DNA from: Loxodes magnus
Lineage: Eukaryota > Ciliophora > Karyorelictea > Loxodida > Loxodidae
Direction: 5' to 3'
Assembly: GCA_946699065.1 (NCBI GenBank)
Contig: CAMPDV010000432.1
Coordinates: forward strand, 186,001-250,000
DNA: 64,000 nucleotides
The notes under the pieces are model-generated. The model saw only the letters and a program-made list of their open reading frames with translations, had not been told where the DNA came from and searched no databases. Below are positions 38,291-51,072 of this stretch, one piece after another. The position numbers and the translations under genes are program-made. Each line of letters opens with the position of its first letter. Positions within the stretch are counted from its first letter, which is position 1.

Positions 38291-38436
38291 TACTGCTAGT
38301 GAGAACTCTCAGAAAAGTTAGGCTTATTTCTTCCGAGCTCGTTCACACTTCCCCTTGGTGGCATCTAGTGCGAGATTACTAGCAATGCAGTATAAACTGA
38401 ACCAGGATATCTATTAGTTCCCCCAACCGCGGTTGA
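38291..38436 (-). repeat. GC-richer element, copy B of a diverged direct repeat
   Basis: Second copy of the element at 35229-35365, about 3.1 kb away and in the same orientation. It keeps the GAGAACTCTC, TGGTGGCATCTA, AGCAATGCAG and CCAGGATATCTATTAG blocks. GCATCTAGT...ACTAGCAATGC can form a hairpin. The local GC content is well above the flanks. With copy A it frames the Gag-like and membrane-protein genes. Confidence 0.55.
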
Positions 38437-38836
38437 CATCCATATTTTTTATATATAATATAATTTATTTTATTGAAAATTATTATCCATTTTATTTCTG
38501 CTAACTTTCGTAAAACAAAATTCAATTAAATTTTTTAAAAATTTTTAAGAAAAATTTTTTTTTTTTTCATTTTCATAAATAAATAAAAATAGTCTTTCAA
38601 CATAATAAATAAGAAGCTGTTAAAAATTAAAATCAAAAAAATAATCAAAATCAATAAAATTAAAGAAACTATAAAGTATAAATTTTATTATTTCTACTAA
38701 CTGCAAATAAAATAGCGATTTTTTTATTTTATAACTGTTTTAAATAAGGAATCAAATTAAAATTTAAGTTTGCTTCTTTTGAGATTATTTAATTCATTTT
38801 GTCTTAATTAAAAAATTAAATTATTTTAAAAAAAAG

Positions 38837-39597
38837 ATGGAAATGAAAAAGAATTTTATCTGTCTATATATTCAGCAAGAAATGCAAATCGAAAAGAGAA
38901 TAAAGAACTAGAGAAGAAGTAGAAAGGAAAAGCACTATCATAAAGTTCCTCTTTAGAAGGCAAAATAGAGGTTGGACAAATTGATGCAAGCACTTCGATC
39001 TTAACCGAAATGAAAAGGTTGAAAAATTTAATTTCTAAATATGAAGAATAAATATAAATTTAAGGAGAAAGAATTAGAGAATTTAAGAATAACATTGAGG
39101 ACTAAAATAGTGATTTATTAATTATTAGGTAATAACTTATATAAAAAAATGTTGTGAAAGAACAATAGCTCAATATCATCTTCCAGAAAAATTTCAAGTA
39201 AGGAGTAAATTTGATTATTGAATTCATCACTTCTTAAACGTAAGATCAAGAAATAATTATTGAATAAAAAAATGATATAAGTTTAATTCAAAGAATAGAA
39301 GAAATAGAAAAATATATTTTACTGCGTGAATTAGAAAAAATAGACAAAAAATTGTAAGCTGTAACTCGAAATATCACTTATTAAAAAATTGCAAAAAATG
39401 ATAAAATTTGAAAAAAAGAGAAAAAAAAATATGAAGGATGTTGAAAAAGCTTTAGATAAACAATTCTGGAATTAAAAAATGAAAATTATTTAATAGATAC
39501 ATGAAAAATTTTTTGTGTAGCCAGTCACACTCAAAAAAATGATGATGTGTTCCTCCATGTAAAAAAAAGAGGAAGCGAAATCGGTTGGAATAATTGA
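38837..39597 (+). CDS. Coiled-coil protein of unknown function
   Basis: Not recognised. The body reads as a charged coiled coil: LEGKIEVGQIDASTSILTEM, KNLISKYEEQIQIQGERIRE, NNIEDQNSDLLIIRQQLIQK and IQRIEEIEKYILLRELEKID, ending VFLHVKKRGSEIGWNN before UGA at 39595-39597. No ATG lies at the start of this frame. A start at 38837 (MEMKKNFI) joins it if a 14-nt intron with GT...AG ends (38862-38875) is removed, giving 248 residues; otherwise the first in-frame ATG is at 39010. The giant WD40 gene begins 125 bases downstream in a different frame, so the two could be exons of one gene if an intron was missed. UGA is Trp at several places. Confidence 0.6.
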
Positions 39598-39721
39598 GAG
39601 CTCCAAAAATTTTTAACATTTAGTTAATATTATTATAATTTAAAAAAAAAATTATTGTTGAATTTGATCTTGTTTGAGACTAACTTATTATTTAAAATAA
39701 ATAATTTTATTATATATAAAA

Positions 39722-42700
39722 ATGGCAATAAAGAAAAATTTAATGCTTAACAAATTCAAATAACTTGCCAGACCTTTCTAACGACGTCTTTTTGCAGCAA
39801 TTGGAATTCTAAAAGATAGCAAAAAAAGTTTTAGACGTGAAGTAAATAACCTAATCATTAATGCTAACAATTAAACATTTGTTAAATTAATAACATCAAT
39901 ATAAAATTTAAAATAAGCAAACATCTTCTTTAGAGATGAAAAAATAAATTATACTAAATAAATGGAATTAAAGACAAAAGTTTGACCAGAGAATAAATTA
40001 ACATAAAAAAATTCAACTTAATATACGAATGGAAAATAATGAAAAGGAATGTAGGATCCGTCTCTGCAATATTAAAATAGTATAAAAGATGTTGAAACTG
40101 TAAAAAAACATTAAAGGTAAAACAATGCAAAAAATCGAATTGAAAAAATATTCACAAACAAACATAAAAAACTATTTAAGATCTATTGCATAACAAAGGA
40201 ATGAATATATAAAATAATGAATTTTAAACTTTCGTTGAATTTATAAAAATTAGCTCTGCTTGAAATAATTTAAGAAATAAAAATAGAATTTAATATCCAA
40301 GAATTAAAAAAAAAAACGATACGTGTATGGAATTTCCAATCTGGCAGTTGTACGAGAACCTTGACTGGACACGAGAAGTCAGTTTTAGCGATCGCTTTAA
40401 GTTAGGACTTGAAATGGATTGTCTCAGGCAGTTGAGATACAACGATACGTGTATGGAATTTCCAATCTGGCAGTTGTACAAGAACCTTGACTGGACACGA
40501 GAAGTCAGTTGGAGCGATCGCTTTAAGTTAGGACTTGAAATGGATTGTCTCAGGCAGTTGAGATACAACGATACGTGTATGGAATTTCCAATCTGGCAGT
40601 TGTACGAGAACCTTGACTGGACACGAGAAGTCAGTTGGAGCGATCGCTTTAAGTTAGGACTTGAAATGGATTGTCTCAGTCAGTTGAGATACAACGATAC
40701 GTGTATGGAATTTCCAATCTGGCAGTTGTACGAGAACCTTGACTGGACACGAGAATTGAGTTGGAGCGATCGCTTTAAGTTAGGACTTGAAATGGATTGT
40801 CTCAGGCAGTTGAGATACAACGATACGTGTATGGAATTTCCAATCTGGCAGTTGTACGAGAACCTTGACTGGACACGAGAAGTCAGTTGGAGCGATCGCT
40901 TTAAGTTAGGACTTGAAATGGATTGTCTCAGTCAGTTGAGATACAACGATACGTGTATGGAATTTCCAATCTGGCAGTTGTACGAGAACCTTGACTGGAC
41001 ACGAGAATTGAGTTGGAGCGATCGCTTTAAGTTAGGACTTGAAATGGATTGTCTCAGGCAGTCTCGATACAACGATACGTGTATGGAATTTCCAATCTGG
41101 CAGTTGTACGAGAACCTTGACTGGACACGAGAAGTCAGTTTTAGCGATCGCTTTAAGTTAGGACTTGAAATGGATTGTCTCAGGCAGTTGAGATACAACG
41201 ATACGTGTATGGAATTTCCAATCTGGCAGTTGTACGAGAACCTTGACTGGACACGAGAAGTCAGTTTTAGCGATCGCTTTAAGTTAGGACTTGAAATGGA
41301 TTGTCTCAGGCAGTTGAGATACAACGATACGTGTATGGAATTTCCAATCTGGCAGTTGTACGAGAACCTTGACTGGATACGAGAATGCAGTTTGAGCGAT
41401 CGCTTTAAGTTAGGACTTGAAATGGATTGTCTCAGGCAGTCTCGATACAACGATACGTGTATGGAATTTCCAATCTGGCAGTTGTACGAGAACCTTGACT
41501 GGACACGAGAAGTCAGTTTTAGCGATCGCTTTAAGTTAGGACTTGAAATGGATTGTCTCAGGCAGTTGAGATACAACGATACGTGTATGGAATTTCCAAT
41601 CTGGCAGTTGTACGAGAACCTTGACTGGACACGAGAAGTCAGTTGGAGCGATCGCTTTAAGTTAGGACTTGAAATGGATTGTCTCAGGCAGTCTCGATAC
41701 AACGATACGTGTATGGAATTTCCAATCTGGCAGTTGTACGAGAACCTTGACTGGACACGAGAAGTCAGTTGGAGCGATCGCTTTAAGTTAGGACTTGAAA
41801 TGGATTGTCTCAGGCAGTTGAGATACAACGATACGTGTATGGAATTTCCAATCTGGCAGTTGTACGAGAACCTTGACTGGACACGAGAATTGAGTTGGAG
41901 CGATCGCTTTAAGTTAGGACTTGAAATGGATTGTCTCAGGCAGTTGAGATACAACGATACGTGTATGGAATTTCCAATCTGGCAGTTGTACGAGAACCTT
42001 GACTGGACACGAGAATGCAGTTTTAGCGATCGCTTTAAGTTAGGACTTGAAATGGATTGTCTCAGGCAGTTGAGATACAACGATACGTGTATGGAATTTC
42101 CAATCTGGCAGTTGTACGAGAACCTTGACTGGACACGAGAAGTCAGTTGGAGCGATCGCTTTAAGTTAGGACTTGAAATGGATTGTCTCAGGCAGTCTCG
42201 ATACAACGATACGTGTATGGAATTTCCAATCTGGCAGTTGTACGAGAACCTTGACTGGACACGAGAAGTCAGTTGTAGCGATCGCTTTAAGTTAGGACTT
42301 GAAATGGATTGTCTCAGGCAGTTGAGATACAACGATACGTGTATGGAATTTCCAATCTGGCAGTTGTACGAGAACCTTGACTGGACACGAGAATTGAGTT
42401 GAGCGATCGCTTTAAGTTAGGACTTGAAATGGATTGTCTCAGGCAGTTGAGATACAACGATACGTGTATGGAATTTCCAATCTGGCAGTTGTACGAGAAC
42501 CTTGACTGGACACGAGAAGTCAGTTGTAGCGATCGCTTTAAGTTAGGACTTGAAATGGATTGTCTCAGGCAGTTGAGATACAACGATACGTGTATGGAAT
42601 TTCCAATCTGGCAGTTGTACGAGAACCTTGACTGGACACGAGAAGTCAGTTGGAGCGATCGCTTTAAGTTAGGACTTGAAATGGATTGTCTCAGGCAGTT

Positions 42701-45083
42701 GAGATACAACGATACGTGTATGGAATTTCCAATCTGGCAGTTGTACGAGAACCTTGACTGGACACGAGAATTGAGTTGGAGCGATCGCTTTAAGTTAGGA
42801 CTTGAAATGGATTGTCTCAGGCAGTTGAGATACAACGATACGTGTATGGAATTTCCAATCTGGCAGTTGTACGAGAACCTTGACTGGACACGAGAATGCA
42901 GTTTGAGCGATCGCTTTAAGTTAGGACTTGAAATGGATTGTCTCAGGCAGTTGAGATACAACGATACGTGTATGGAATTTCCAATCTGGCAGTTGTACGA
43001 GAACCTTGACTGGACACGAGAAGTCAGTTGGAGCGATCGCTTTAAGTTAGGACTTGAAATGGATTGTCTCAGGCAGTTGAGATACAACGATACGTGTATG
43101 GAATTTCCAATCTGGCAGTTGTACGAGAACCTTGACTGGACACGAGAATGCAGTTTGAGCGATCGCTTTAAGTTAGGACTTGAAATGGATTGTCTCAGGC
43201 AGTTGAGATACAACGATACGTGTATGGAATTTCCAATCTGGCAGTTGTACGAGAACCTTGACTGGACACGAGAAGTCAGTTTTAGCGATCGCTTTAAGTT
43301 AGGACTTGAAATGGATTGTCTCAGGCAGTTGAGATACAACGATACGTGTATGGAATTTCCAATCTGGCAGTTGTACGAGAACCTTGACTGGACACGAGAA
43401 TTGAGTTGGAGCGATCGCTTTAAGTTAGGACTTGAAATGGATTGTCTCAGGCAGTTGAGATACAACGATACGTGTATGGAATTTCCAATCTGGCAGTTGT
43501 ACGAGAACCTTGACTGGACACGAGAATGCAGTTTGTAGCGATCGCTTTAAGTTAGGACTTGAAATGGATTGTCTCAGGCAGTCGATACAACGATACGTGT
43601 ATGGAATTTCCAATCTGGCAGTTGTACGAGAACCTTGACTGGACACGAGAAGTCAGTTGGAGCGATCGCTTTAAGTTAGGACTTGAAATGGATTGTCTCA
43701 GGCAGTTGAGATACAACGATACGTGTATGGAATTTCCAATCTGGCAGTTGTACGAGAACCTTGACTGGACACGAGAATTGAGTTGTAGCGATCGCTTTAA
43801 GTTAGGACTTGAAATGGATTGTCTCAGGCAGTTGAGATAGAACGATACGTGTATGGAATTTCCAATCTGGCAGTTGTACGAGAACCTTGACTGGACACGA
43901 GAAGTCAGTTTTAGCGATCGCTTTAAGTTAGGACTTGAAATGGATTGTCTCAGGCAGTTGAGATAGAACGATACGTGTATGGAATTTCCAATCTGGCAGT
44001 TGTACGAGAACCTTGACTGGACACGAGAATGCAGTTTGAGCGATCGCTTTAAGTTAGGACTTGAAATGGATTGTCTCAGGCAGTCTACGAGATACAACGA
44101 TACGTGTATGGAATTTCCAATCTGGCAGTTGTACGAGAACCTTGACTGGACACGAGAAGTCAGTTGGAGCGATCGCTTTAAGTTAGGACTTGAAATGGAT
44201 TGTCTCAGGCAGTTGAGATACAACGATACGTGTATGGAATTTCCAATCTGGCAGTTGTACGAGAACCTTGACTGGACACGAGAATTCAGTTGGAGCGATC
44301 GCTTTAAGTTAGGACTTGAAATGGATTGTCTCAGGCAGTTGAGATACAACGATACGTGTATGGAATTTCCAATCTGGCAGTTGTACGAGAACCTTGACTG
44401 GACACGAGAAGTCAGTTGGAGCGATCGCTTTAAGTTAGGACTTGAAATGGATTGTCTCAGGCAGTTGAGATACAACGATACGTGTATGGAATTTCCAATC
44501 TGGCAGTTGTACGAGAACCTTGACTGGACACGAGAATTGAGTTGGAGCGATCGCTTTAAGTTAGGACTTGAAATGGATTGTCTCAGGCAGTTGAGATACA
44601 ACGATACGTGTATGGAATTTCCAATCTGGCAGTTGTACGAGAACCTTGACTGGACACGAGAATGCAGTTTGAGCGATCGCTTTAAGTTAGGACTTGAAAT
44701 GGATTGTCTCAGGCAGTAGAGATACAACGATACGTGTATGGAATTTCCAATCTGGCAGTTGTACGAGAACCTTGACTGGACACGAGAAGTCAGTTGGAGC
44801 GATCGCTTTAAGTTAGGACTTGAAATGGATTGTCTCAGGCAGTCTCGATACAACGATACGTGTATGGAATTTCCAATCTGGCAGTTGTACGAGAACCTTG
44901 ACTGGACACGAGAATTGAGTTGGAGCGATCGCTTTAAGTTAGGACTTGAAATGGATTGTCTCAGGCAGTCTCGATACAACGATACGTGTATGGAATTTCC
45001 AATCTGGCAGTTGTACGAGAACCTTGACTGGACACGAGAGAAGTCAGTTACGTTATGGCGTAATCGCTTTTAACTTTTTTTGA
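39722..45083 (+). CDS. Giant WD40-repeat protein with 38 near-identical, hypervariable repeats
   Basis: From the ATG at 39722, about 200 residues of unknown basic sequence lead into 38 tandem WD40 repeats of 42 residues. Each repeat reads DTTIRVWNFQSGSCTRTLTG, then HExxVxAIALSQDLKWIVSGSx, with the classical GH, structural Asp and WN (WD) positions. The repeats are almost identical in DNA. Changes fall mainly at four codons: Lys/Asn, Ser/Trp/Ala and Leu/Gly/Trp/Val around the V after GHE, and Trp/Leu/Arg just before the Asp. Trp is UGA in nearly every repeat. Three indels break the frame: one base lost near 42399, one gained near 43536, and two lost near 43583. Thus only the first 17 repeats are in one frame with the start. 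The last repeat is truncated and ends in UGA at 45081-45083. Thirty-eight repeats would make five or more propellers. Confidence 0.8.
40317..45052 (+). repeat. Tandem array: 38 copies of a 126-nt WD40 unit
   Basis: Period 126 bases throughout (copies begin about 40317, 40443 and so on, last about 44980). Exceptions are a 125-base copy ending near 42400, a copy with one base added and one with two removed near 43536-43583, and a 129-base copy near 44090. There are 17 copies before the first frame break, 9 before the second and 12 after. Copies also lie at 57925-58526 in another gene. The antisense strand is also free of standard stops for long stretches, which is a by-product of the period. 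Confidence 0.97.
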
Positions 45084-48000
45084 AAAAGATATTTATTTTT
45101 TTGTAAATTTTTCGAATTTTTCAAACATATTCAATTCTTCGCTTGTTTTAATTTTTATTATCTTTTTTTTTTGAATATTTTTATATTTTATTTTTTTTTA
45201 TTTTTTTTAATACTTTTACAATGTTAATTTTTTACTTTTTATTTAATATACATACTTGATTTAATTTTTTAATTTTTTACGAAGTATTTATTAGTTTATT
45301 TTATATTCTTCTTTTAATTTTTTTCTCTTTCATTTACTTTTCCATTAAAAAAAATCATAAAAGATTACACACTATTTTCAAAAAATCTCAAAAATTAAAT
45401 TTATTCTTTTTGATTTATGCTCTATTTTAAAAACTCATTACAATCGATAAGAACTTAAAGTAAGAGCATTTTTTTTAGATGAAATATTTTTTAATCACTC
45501 ATATCTATATATCTTATAATTTGCAGATGTTCAAGTTGTAAAGTTATTTACTCATGTCTATTTTTATGAACATTTCAATTTTTATAAGGATGATTGAGCA
45601 TTGCATTGACAAGACGAAAAGTAAATTAGAAATTTAGTTTTAAGACTCAATATTTAAAAGAAAACCTTTGAAAACTCATATATGGAACTCCAATCGAATT
45701 TTATTAATATGAAAAGACTTTTTCTTTAACAAGAAATTGATTCTGCGTTTGCAACAGCACTTTATTTTTATGACATTAAAATCCTCTAAAAAAATAGAAA
45801 TGTGTATTCGAAGAATCGTTTTCTAATCACAACTGAAGATGCTAGCTACTTAATTCTGCTCGTCATGAAAGGGGAAAATCTGACAATAAAATTCTAAATT
45901 CAGATTATATAAGATAGAAGCCAAGGAAAAAAACAATGCAAAGACAGGACATACATGAACGATGATTTTATACATTTAAAACTTAGATCAAGCCGAAAGG
46001 CGAACTGTTATTAAATGTTTTATTTTTTTTAATAAATAAGTGGATAAAAGATTTAGAGAATTTTACGACATGTTTTAGATCTAGATTTATTCAATGTTTT
46101 CAGTCACATCTATGTTTTTACATGCACCTTTTTTTGTTTTTTTTTATACAAGCTTAACGTAGTTATACATTTTTTTCTTTTTTCAACAATTTTTTTCCAT
46201 TATTTTTTTTAAAGTTTATCAAATAAAATTTTATCTTTAAGAATATATCTGAGATGTAAAGAGAGAGTCTTTACTTTTCAGAGTCTTATTTAAAAAATAG
46301 TTTCTCAGTTTTTTTTGACTAAAAGATATTTTGTTCATTCTTTGATTTATTCTTATTTTTTTATTAGAGTTTAATTTTTTTTTCGCTTTTATTTAACATT
46401 TTAGTAGAAATTTTATTAACGTATTTACTTAAATATTTATATTTCTTTAACTTTTTTATTTTTTTTATTTATTTACCTTTGTTTTTCGATGTTCAATCTT
46501 TCATTTTTTTTCTTAAGTTATTTTAAGATACTATTATTATGTGTTTTTTGTTCCTCTTTTTTAAATGTAAAATATTTCTAAATTTTTCACTTTTACTACA
46601 ACAATAAAGATCTATACATAATTCGATGTAATTTATCTCAACTATTGGATTCTGCAAATTTAAAATTTATGTTTATAAAGTTGAGTCTTTTATTTAAAAA
46701 AAAAAATCATCTTTTTATTATTTTTTTTATTTTTACTCAAAAACTTTTATTTTCTTTTGTTGAGTGCATTGCATCAAACTTTTTTTAAAATAAAATACTC
46801 AGAAGATGATTCTTTTATAAGTCTTCAAGCTTTGATTATTCTATAGCCTTTTTTAAGATTTATATCATATAAATCATTTTATTTTATAATTTATTTTGTT
46901 TATTAAATATTAATGGAAAATTATTTATATAAGGATAACCTATTAACCTGAACCAAGATTAGATATCTTTTGATTTCCTTTCGAATCAAGTTTTTCCTCA
47001 ATCTATTATTTTTAAAAGATTTGATTTCTATTTTTTACATTTTTTTTCATTTCTCTATCTAACTTTAATTTGATTATTCAGTCTATAAGTAGCAATTTCC
47101 TAATTTTCTTAAAAATTATGATATCAAACTTTAAATCCTTTCCTGTATTTTAGGAGCTTAAAGTATGATTCATTCACATGATAAATGCTTCTCATTATAT
47201 AAACTTTAATTTATATTTCTATATTTAATGAATGGAACTCATAATTGTAATTTAATTACTAGTTTTCTAATTATTAGTTAATATTTTGTAAATAAATTAA
47301 AAGTTTTATTATTTTATTAATTAATGTGTGAGAAATTCCCATTTCAAAAGTTTATTTTAGAAGGTTTAATTTTAGTTTTGTATAAGCAATATGATTTATT
47401 CCCAAATTATCTATATTACTAAGAAATTAATTTATTGATAAAGCATTTATTATTTAAATGTAAAACTTGATGCTAAATGCTTTAAATTATATTATTGAAT
47501 ACTTATTCATATGGAGGTTTTTGTATCTCATTTTTTTTTATTATATAAGATTTTTTAGCTCAATTAAAAGTTTAATCATAGTCTTGCTTGATTATTTACT
47601 TTCTTTATAGTTCAAAGAATTTTTAGAAAAATTATTTTACTATTAATAGTTTCTTATTTATGCCTAATATTAAGAATTTTAAGAGCTCTATATATTGACT
47701 ATTAATTCATAAAAGTTTTACTTATTTTTCTTCCTTGCTCTTATTTTATATTTAATCTTAATATTCAAATTATTGTCCTATAGAACCTTATTTTGTTTCA
47801 TCAGCTATTTATTACTTAAAAACAGCAATATCTAATATTTAAATTTTTTCATTGTAGAATTTTTTTTGGCAGACAACTATCAATGGTTTTTTTTAATTTC
47901 ACTTGAAAAACCTATTTTTTCTATATAAGCAAATTTCATTATTTAAGCATTTGTTTAAAGATCTAAATAGAATAATCTTTCATTTTATACTACTATAGTT

Positions 48001-49039
48001 ACGTTTGCTAAATATCTAATATCATTTTTTTATTATTACACAGTTTATGCATCCTTCATTAATATGATTTTTAATTCAAATATAGTAACATTAGTTATGG
48101 TTCAGATTATTCATTTTCATCTAAAATAATATTAAACGATTTTTATCTCTACGAATCAAATCGATTTAATGAAGTGCTTGAATCCCGTTAGCTATTTAAT
48201 AAACCAATTACGACTTATTATTAAATCTTAATTAAGGGTTTCATACTTTATCTTAAAATAGTTTCTTATAATTTGTTAATCATATTAGTTAACTTTAGAT
48301 ATGTATTCAGTAAACAATATTTTTATTATGTTCTTAAGAGGAATCATTAATTACACCCAGCATTCTTATTGCTCTTAAACTATCAACACATAAAAGTCCT
48401 TTACACTTTGATAAAAGTCTTCGACTAATTCTCTGGGATTACTCTTCTCGTTTTCTTATTCTTATAACCTTATTTCTATCCTTCTATTAATTATTGTAAC
48501 TAAATTTCTCTAATTAATGGGAATTTTTATCTTTTTTATATAGCTTTCACCAATTACAAGTCGCTGAAATTTAGTGTCTGAGCTTAAAGTAAAAAATTCC
48601 ATAAAATATCTTAATTAAAAATCTAATTTCCAAAAGCTTATCTATCTATTGCTTAGCATAAAGCTAATAGTCTTATTGACTCTTTTATTATTCTTATGTT
48701 TCGTTCTAGAGTATTTTATCTCTTAAAATACTCTTCTTTAGTAAAGTATTACTCTAACTAAATACCCTTCCTTCTTTTAAGTTTTTGGCTATCATATTAT
48801 CTACTTTATTTAATATCTGAATCTGATTTAGTAAAATATGAATAGCAATATAATAGCTTAAAGTCTATGAAAATATAGTAACTTTACTAAGTTATTTTTA
48901 GATTATTTAATACTATTAAAAGAGATATTTAAGCTATCATTACCTTAAGAGAATAATACTATTTAATTAAATCTAGAATTCTTTATAACTTCATAGAAGC
49001 TAAAGTATCTCGCTGCTAGAAAAAGAATCTAGTAGCTAA
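45084..49039. other. Long T- and A-rich region, no clear gene
   Basis: About 4 kb. A less AT-rich stretch at 45600-46000 has several competing frames on the plus strand, none decisive. 46-48.9 kb is dominated by T-tracts. No RNA gene or mobile element recognised. Confidence 0.35.
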
Positions 49040-51072
49040 ATGTTAAGAGAGAAAGTATAAATTATTATCTGGAAAGAAACTAAAGAATCGCTTGAAATTT
49101 TTAGCCTTTGCAGTTATAAGACTCAGGAGTTTATTAATAACAAGCCACAAGTTAACTACTTTGATATTGAAATTGTTTAGCATCCACAAGTAATTAAAGG
49201 AAAAATATAATAAAGTTGTAAGTTTATTTGATAGGAAATATCTGAAGGCTTCGAAATAGTTTGTGGTGTAACTGGAAATAAACATTTAAAGAACAGAAAC
49301 TTTCAAAGTCAAACTCAGATCTATCGAGCCTAAATGAAATTATAGATAGAGGTAGTAAAATTAAAAGTTTGGAAAGAGATAAAAGAAGAAACAGTGTTGG
49401 TTATCTATTTAGTTAAGATAGTAAATAATTCCTTTTAACTATTATAGGAAGCTCTATTTTATAAAATTTTAATTAACCCAGAAGATTATCATATGTTTAT
49501 ATATCTCTCTTTTAGTAACTAATAACAATATAATATTTAATTAGAAGCAAAGAATACATTTCTCACTTTAATAATGTAATAGTTAAATGTAACTAAGAAA
49601 CATAAATAATGAGGCTAAATATTAATAAAAGAGATCTAATAAAAAATTAGAACTGAAGCATAATAATAAATAGTAGAAAGCTATTTAATCAAAAAAGTTT
49701 TAATTTATTAGTAATGTTTAAATAAGGCTATAGTAATTACTAGTCAAATATATGCTCCAATTGTAATTAGTGAAGTTTAATTATTTCCCTTTAAATTAAA
49801 AAATAAAAGATACAGATAAAAAAAATAGAAAACTGAGAGAAAGACTTTAATCTCTTATTTACTCTTAGCTCTTCATAAATTGATTAAGAAATGGACTTAA
49901 CTTCCCTCAACCAAGAACTAATGATTAAGCTTAAATTATTTGAGAGATGATAAATCAGAAAGATCATGTTAAAAACTAAACAGAAAAACTTTACTCAACC
50001 CTTAATAAAAAAATTATACTTCTAGATTTTATGAAAATACTGGAAGTGATTGAAACTAAAAGAGTTATAAAATCGATTGAGAGGAAAGCGTATAAACTTT
50101 GGCAGAATATCATACATAAAATAATCAGAAAAAAGAGAGACTAAGTAGTTAGGGATAAAATAAAGATAGTTCTTCTATCAATTCGTATTTTTATCCGAGG
50201 AAAGCAAAAAATTATGGAAATTATTTTGGATTTACTCAATAAAATTTTAAAATGCTATAGACAATTAAAGAAAAACAAAAAATTAATTGCAAAACCTTAA
50301 AGTAAATTTTCCTTTAACTGGAAAAAATATAGAAAAAGTGATTTATGAAAGAAGTAAGAAAAATATGGGCAAAATTATAATAAAGCGCAGATATAAATAA
50401 AGCTAAATTAGATAATTAACCTAATGCTATCTAAAGTAATTTTGTAATTTTCATCTATAGGGAAAAAATGTAGAACTTATAAACAAAAGCATTACAAAAT
50501 CCAAGTAGGTTTTTTAATAAATCTAAAAAACACCAAAAATTTATTTTTATCCTTGAAAAAAGGAAGATCTTAAAGAAACTGGTTTCAGTGTGAAATTCTT
50601 TAATAATATTTACCAATAGAATTAAAAGGCATTACGAAAATTGATAACAGTGGGTAAATTTTCAATTCTTCAAGTAAATAAAACGTAAATAGATAGTTCA
50701 TAAGTAAAAAGTATCCAGTTTTATTTAGTAATTAAAAGTTAAAATAAGAGACTTAAACTAAACTTAAAGAAAGATTAGACAATTAAAATGTTCTTTTAGT
50801 TAATCCTATTACTATAATCAAAAATTTTATTTAGTAGCTTTAATAATCTTAATAAGTCTAATTATCTTTAACTAGTAATTTCAAATGAATATTCGTATAT
50901 TATAGTTTAGATTATAGTAGGTCATATTGCTATTATTATATTCATTAATACTTAATAGCAATTCCCTTTGTTGAATTAATAATATTGTTTAATTCAAGCA
51001 AGAATATTTATAAAGGAGAGCTATAATCTTGAAATAAAAGGAAATTGTCTTCAAAACTTTAAATGCAAATGA
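49040..51072 (+). CDS. Doubtful hypothetical protein
   Basis: Not recognised. From an ATG at 49040 one frame can be read for 468 codons to 50443, with UGA as Trp. A GT...AG segment of 17 bases (50444-50460) then joins it to a second block that reads well (KNVELINKSITKSKQVFQQI, WKKEDLKETGFSVKFFNNIY). The part around 49,900-50,400 is the most protein-like (KLNRKTLLNPQQKNYTSRFY, KKERLSSQGQNKDSSSINSY). Around 49,300-49,430 another frame is better (SNSDLSSLNEIIDRGSKIKS), which would need two more short introns (29 and 19 bases). The stop could be UGA at 51070-51072 but the end is weak. The exact structure is not determined. Confidence 0.35.

Noticed and set aside
40327..42402. Plus-strand 691-codon standard-code frame of repeated MEFPIWQLYENLDWTRE type
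   Set aside because: It is the wrong frame of the WD40 gene. With UGA as Trp the neighbouring frame gives a clear WD40 repeat that continues from an upstream ATG.
40932..44979. Long minus-strand frames over the 126-nt array (466, 383 and 475 codons)
   Set aside because: They are by-products of a 126-nt period with no standard stop on that strand; the plus-strand WD40 reading explains the DNA and its variable codons.
40317..45052. CRISPR array
   Set aside because: Units are 126 nt, contiguous, nearly identical along their whole length and coding; there are no unique spacers.
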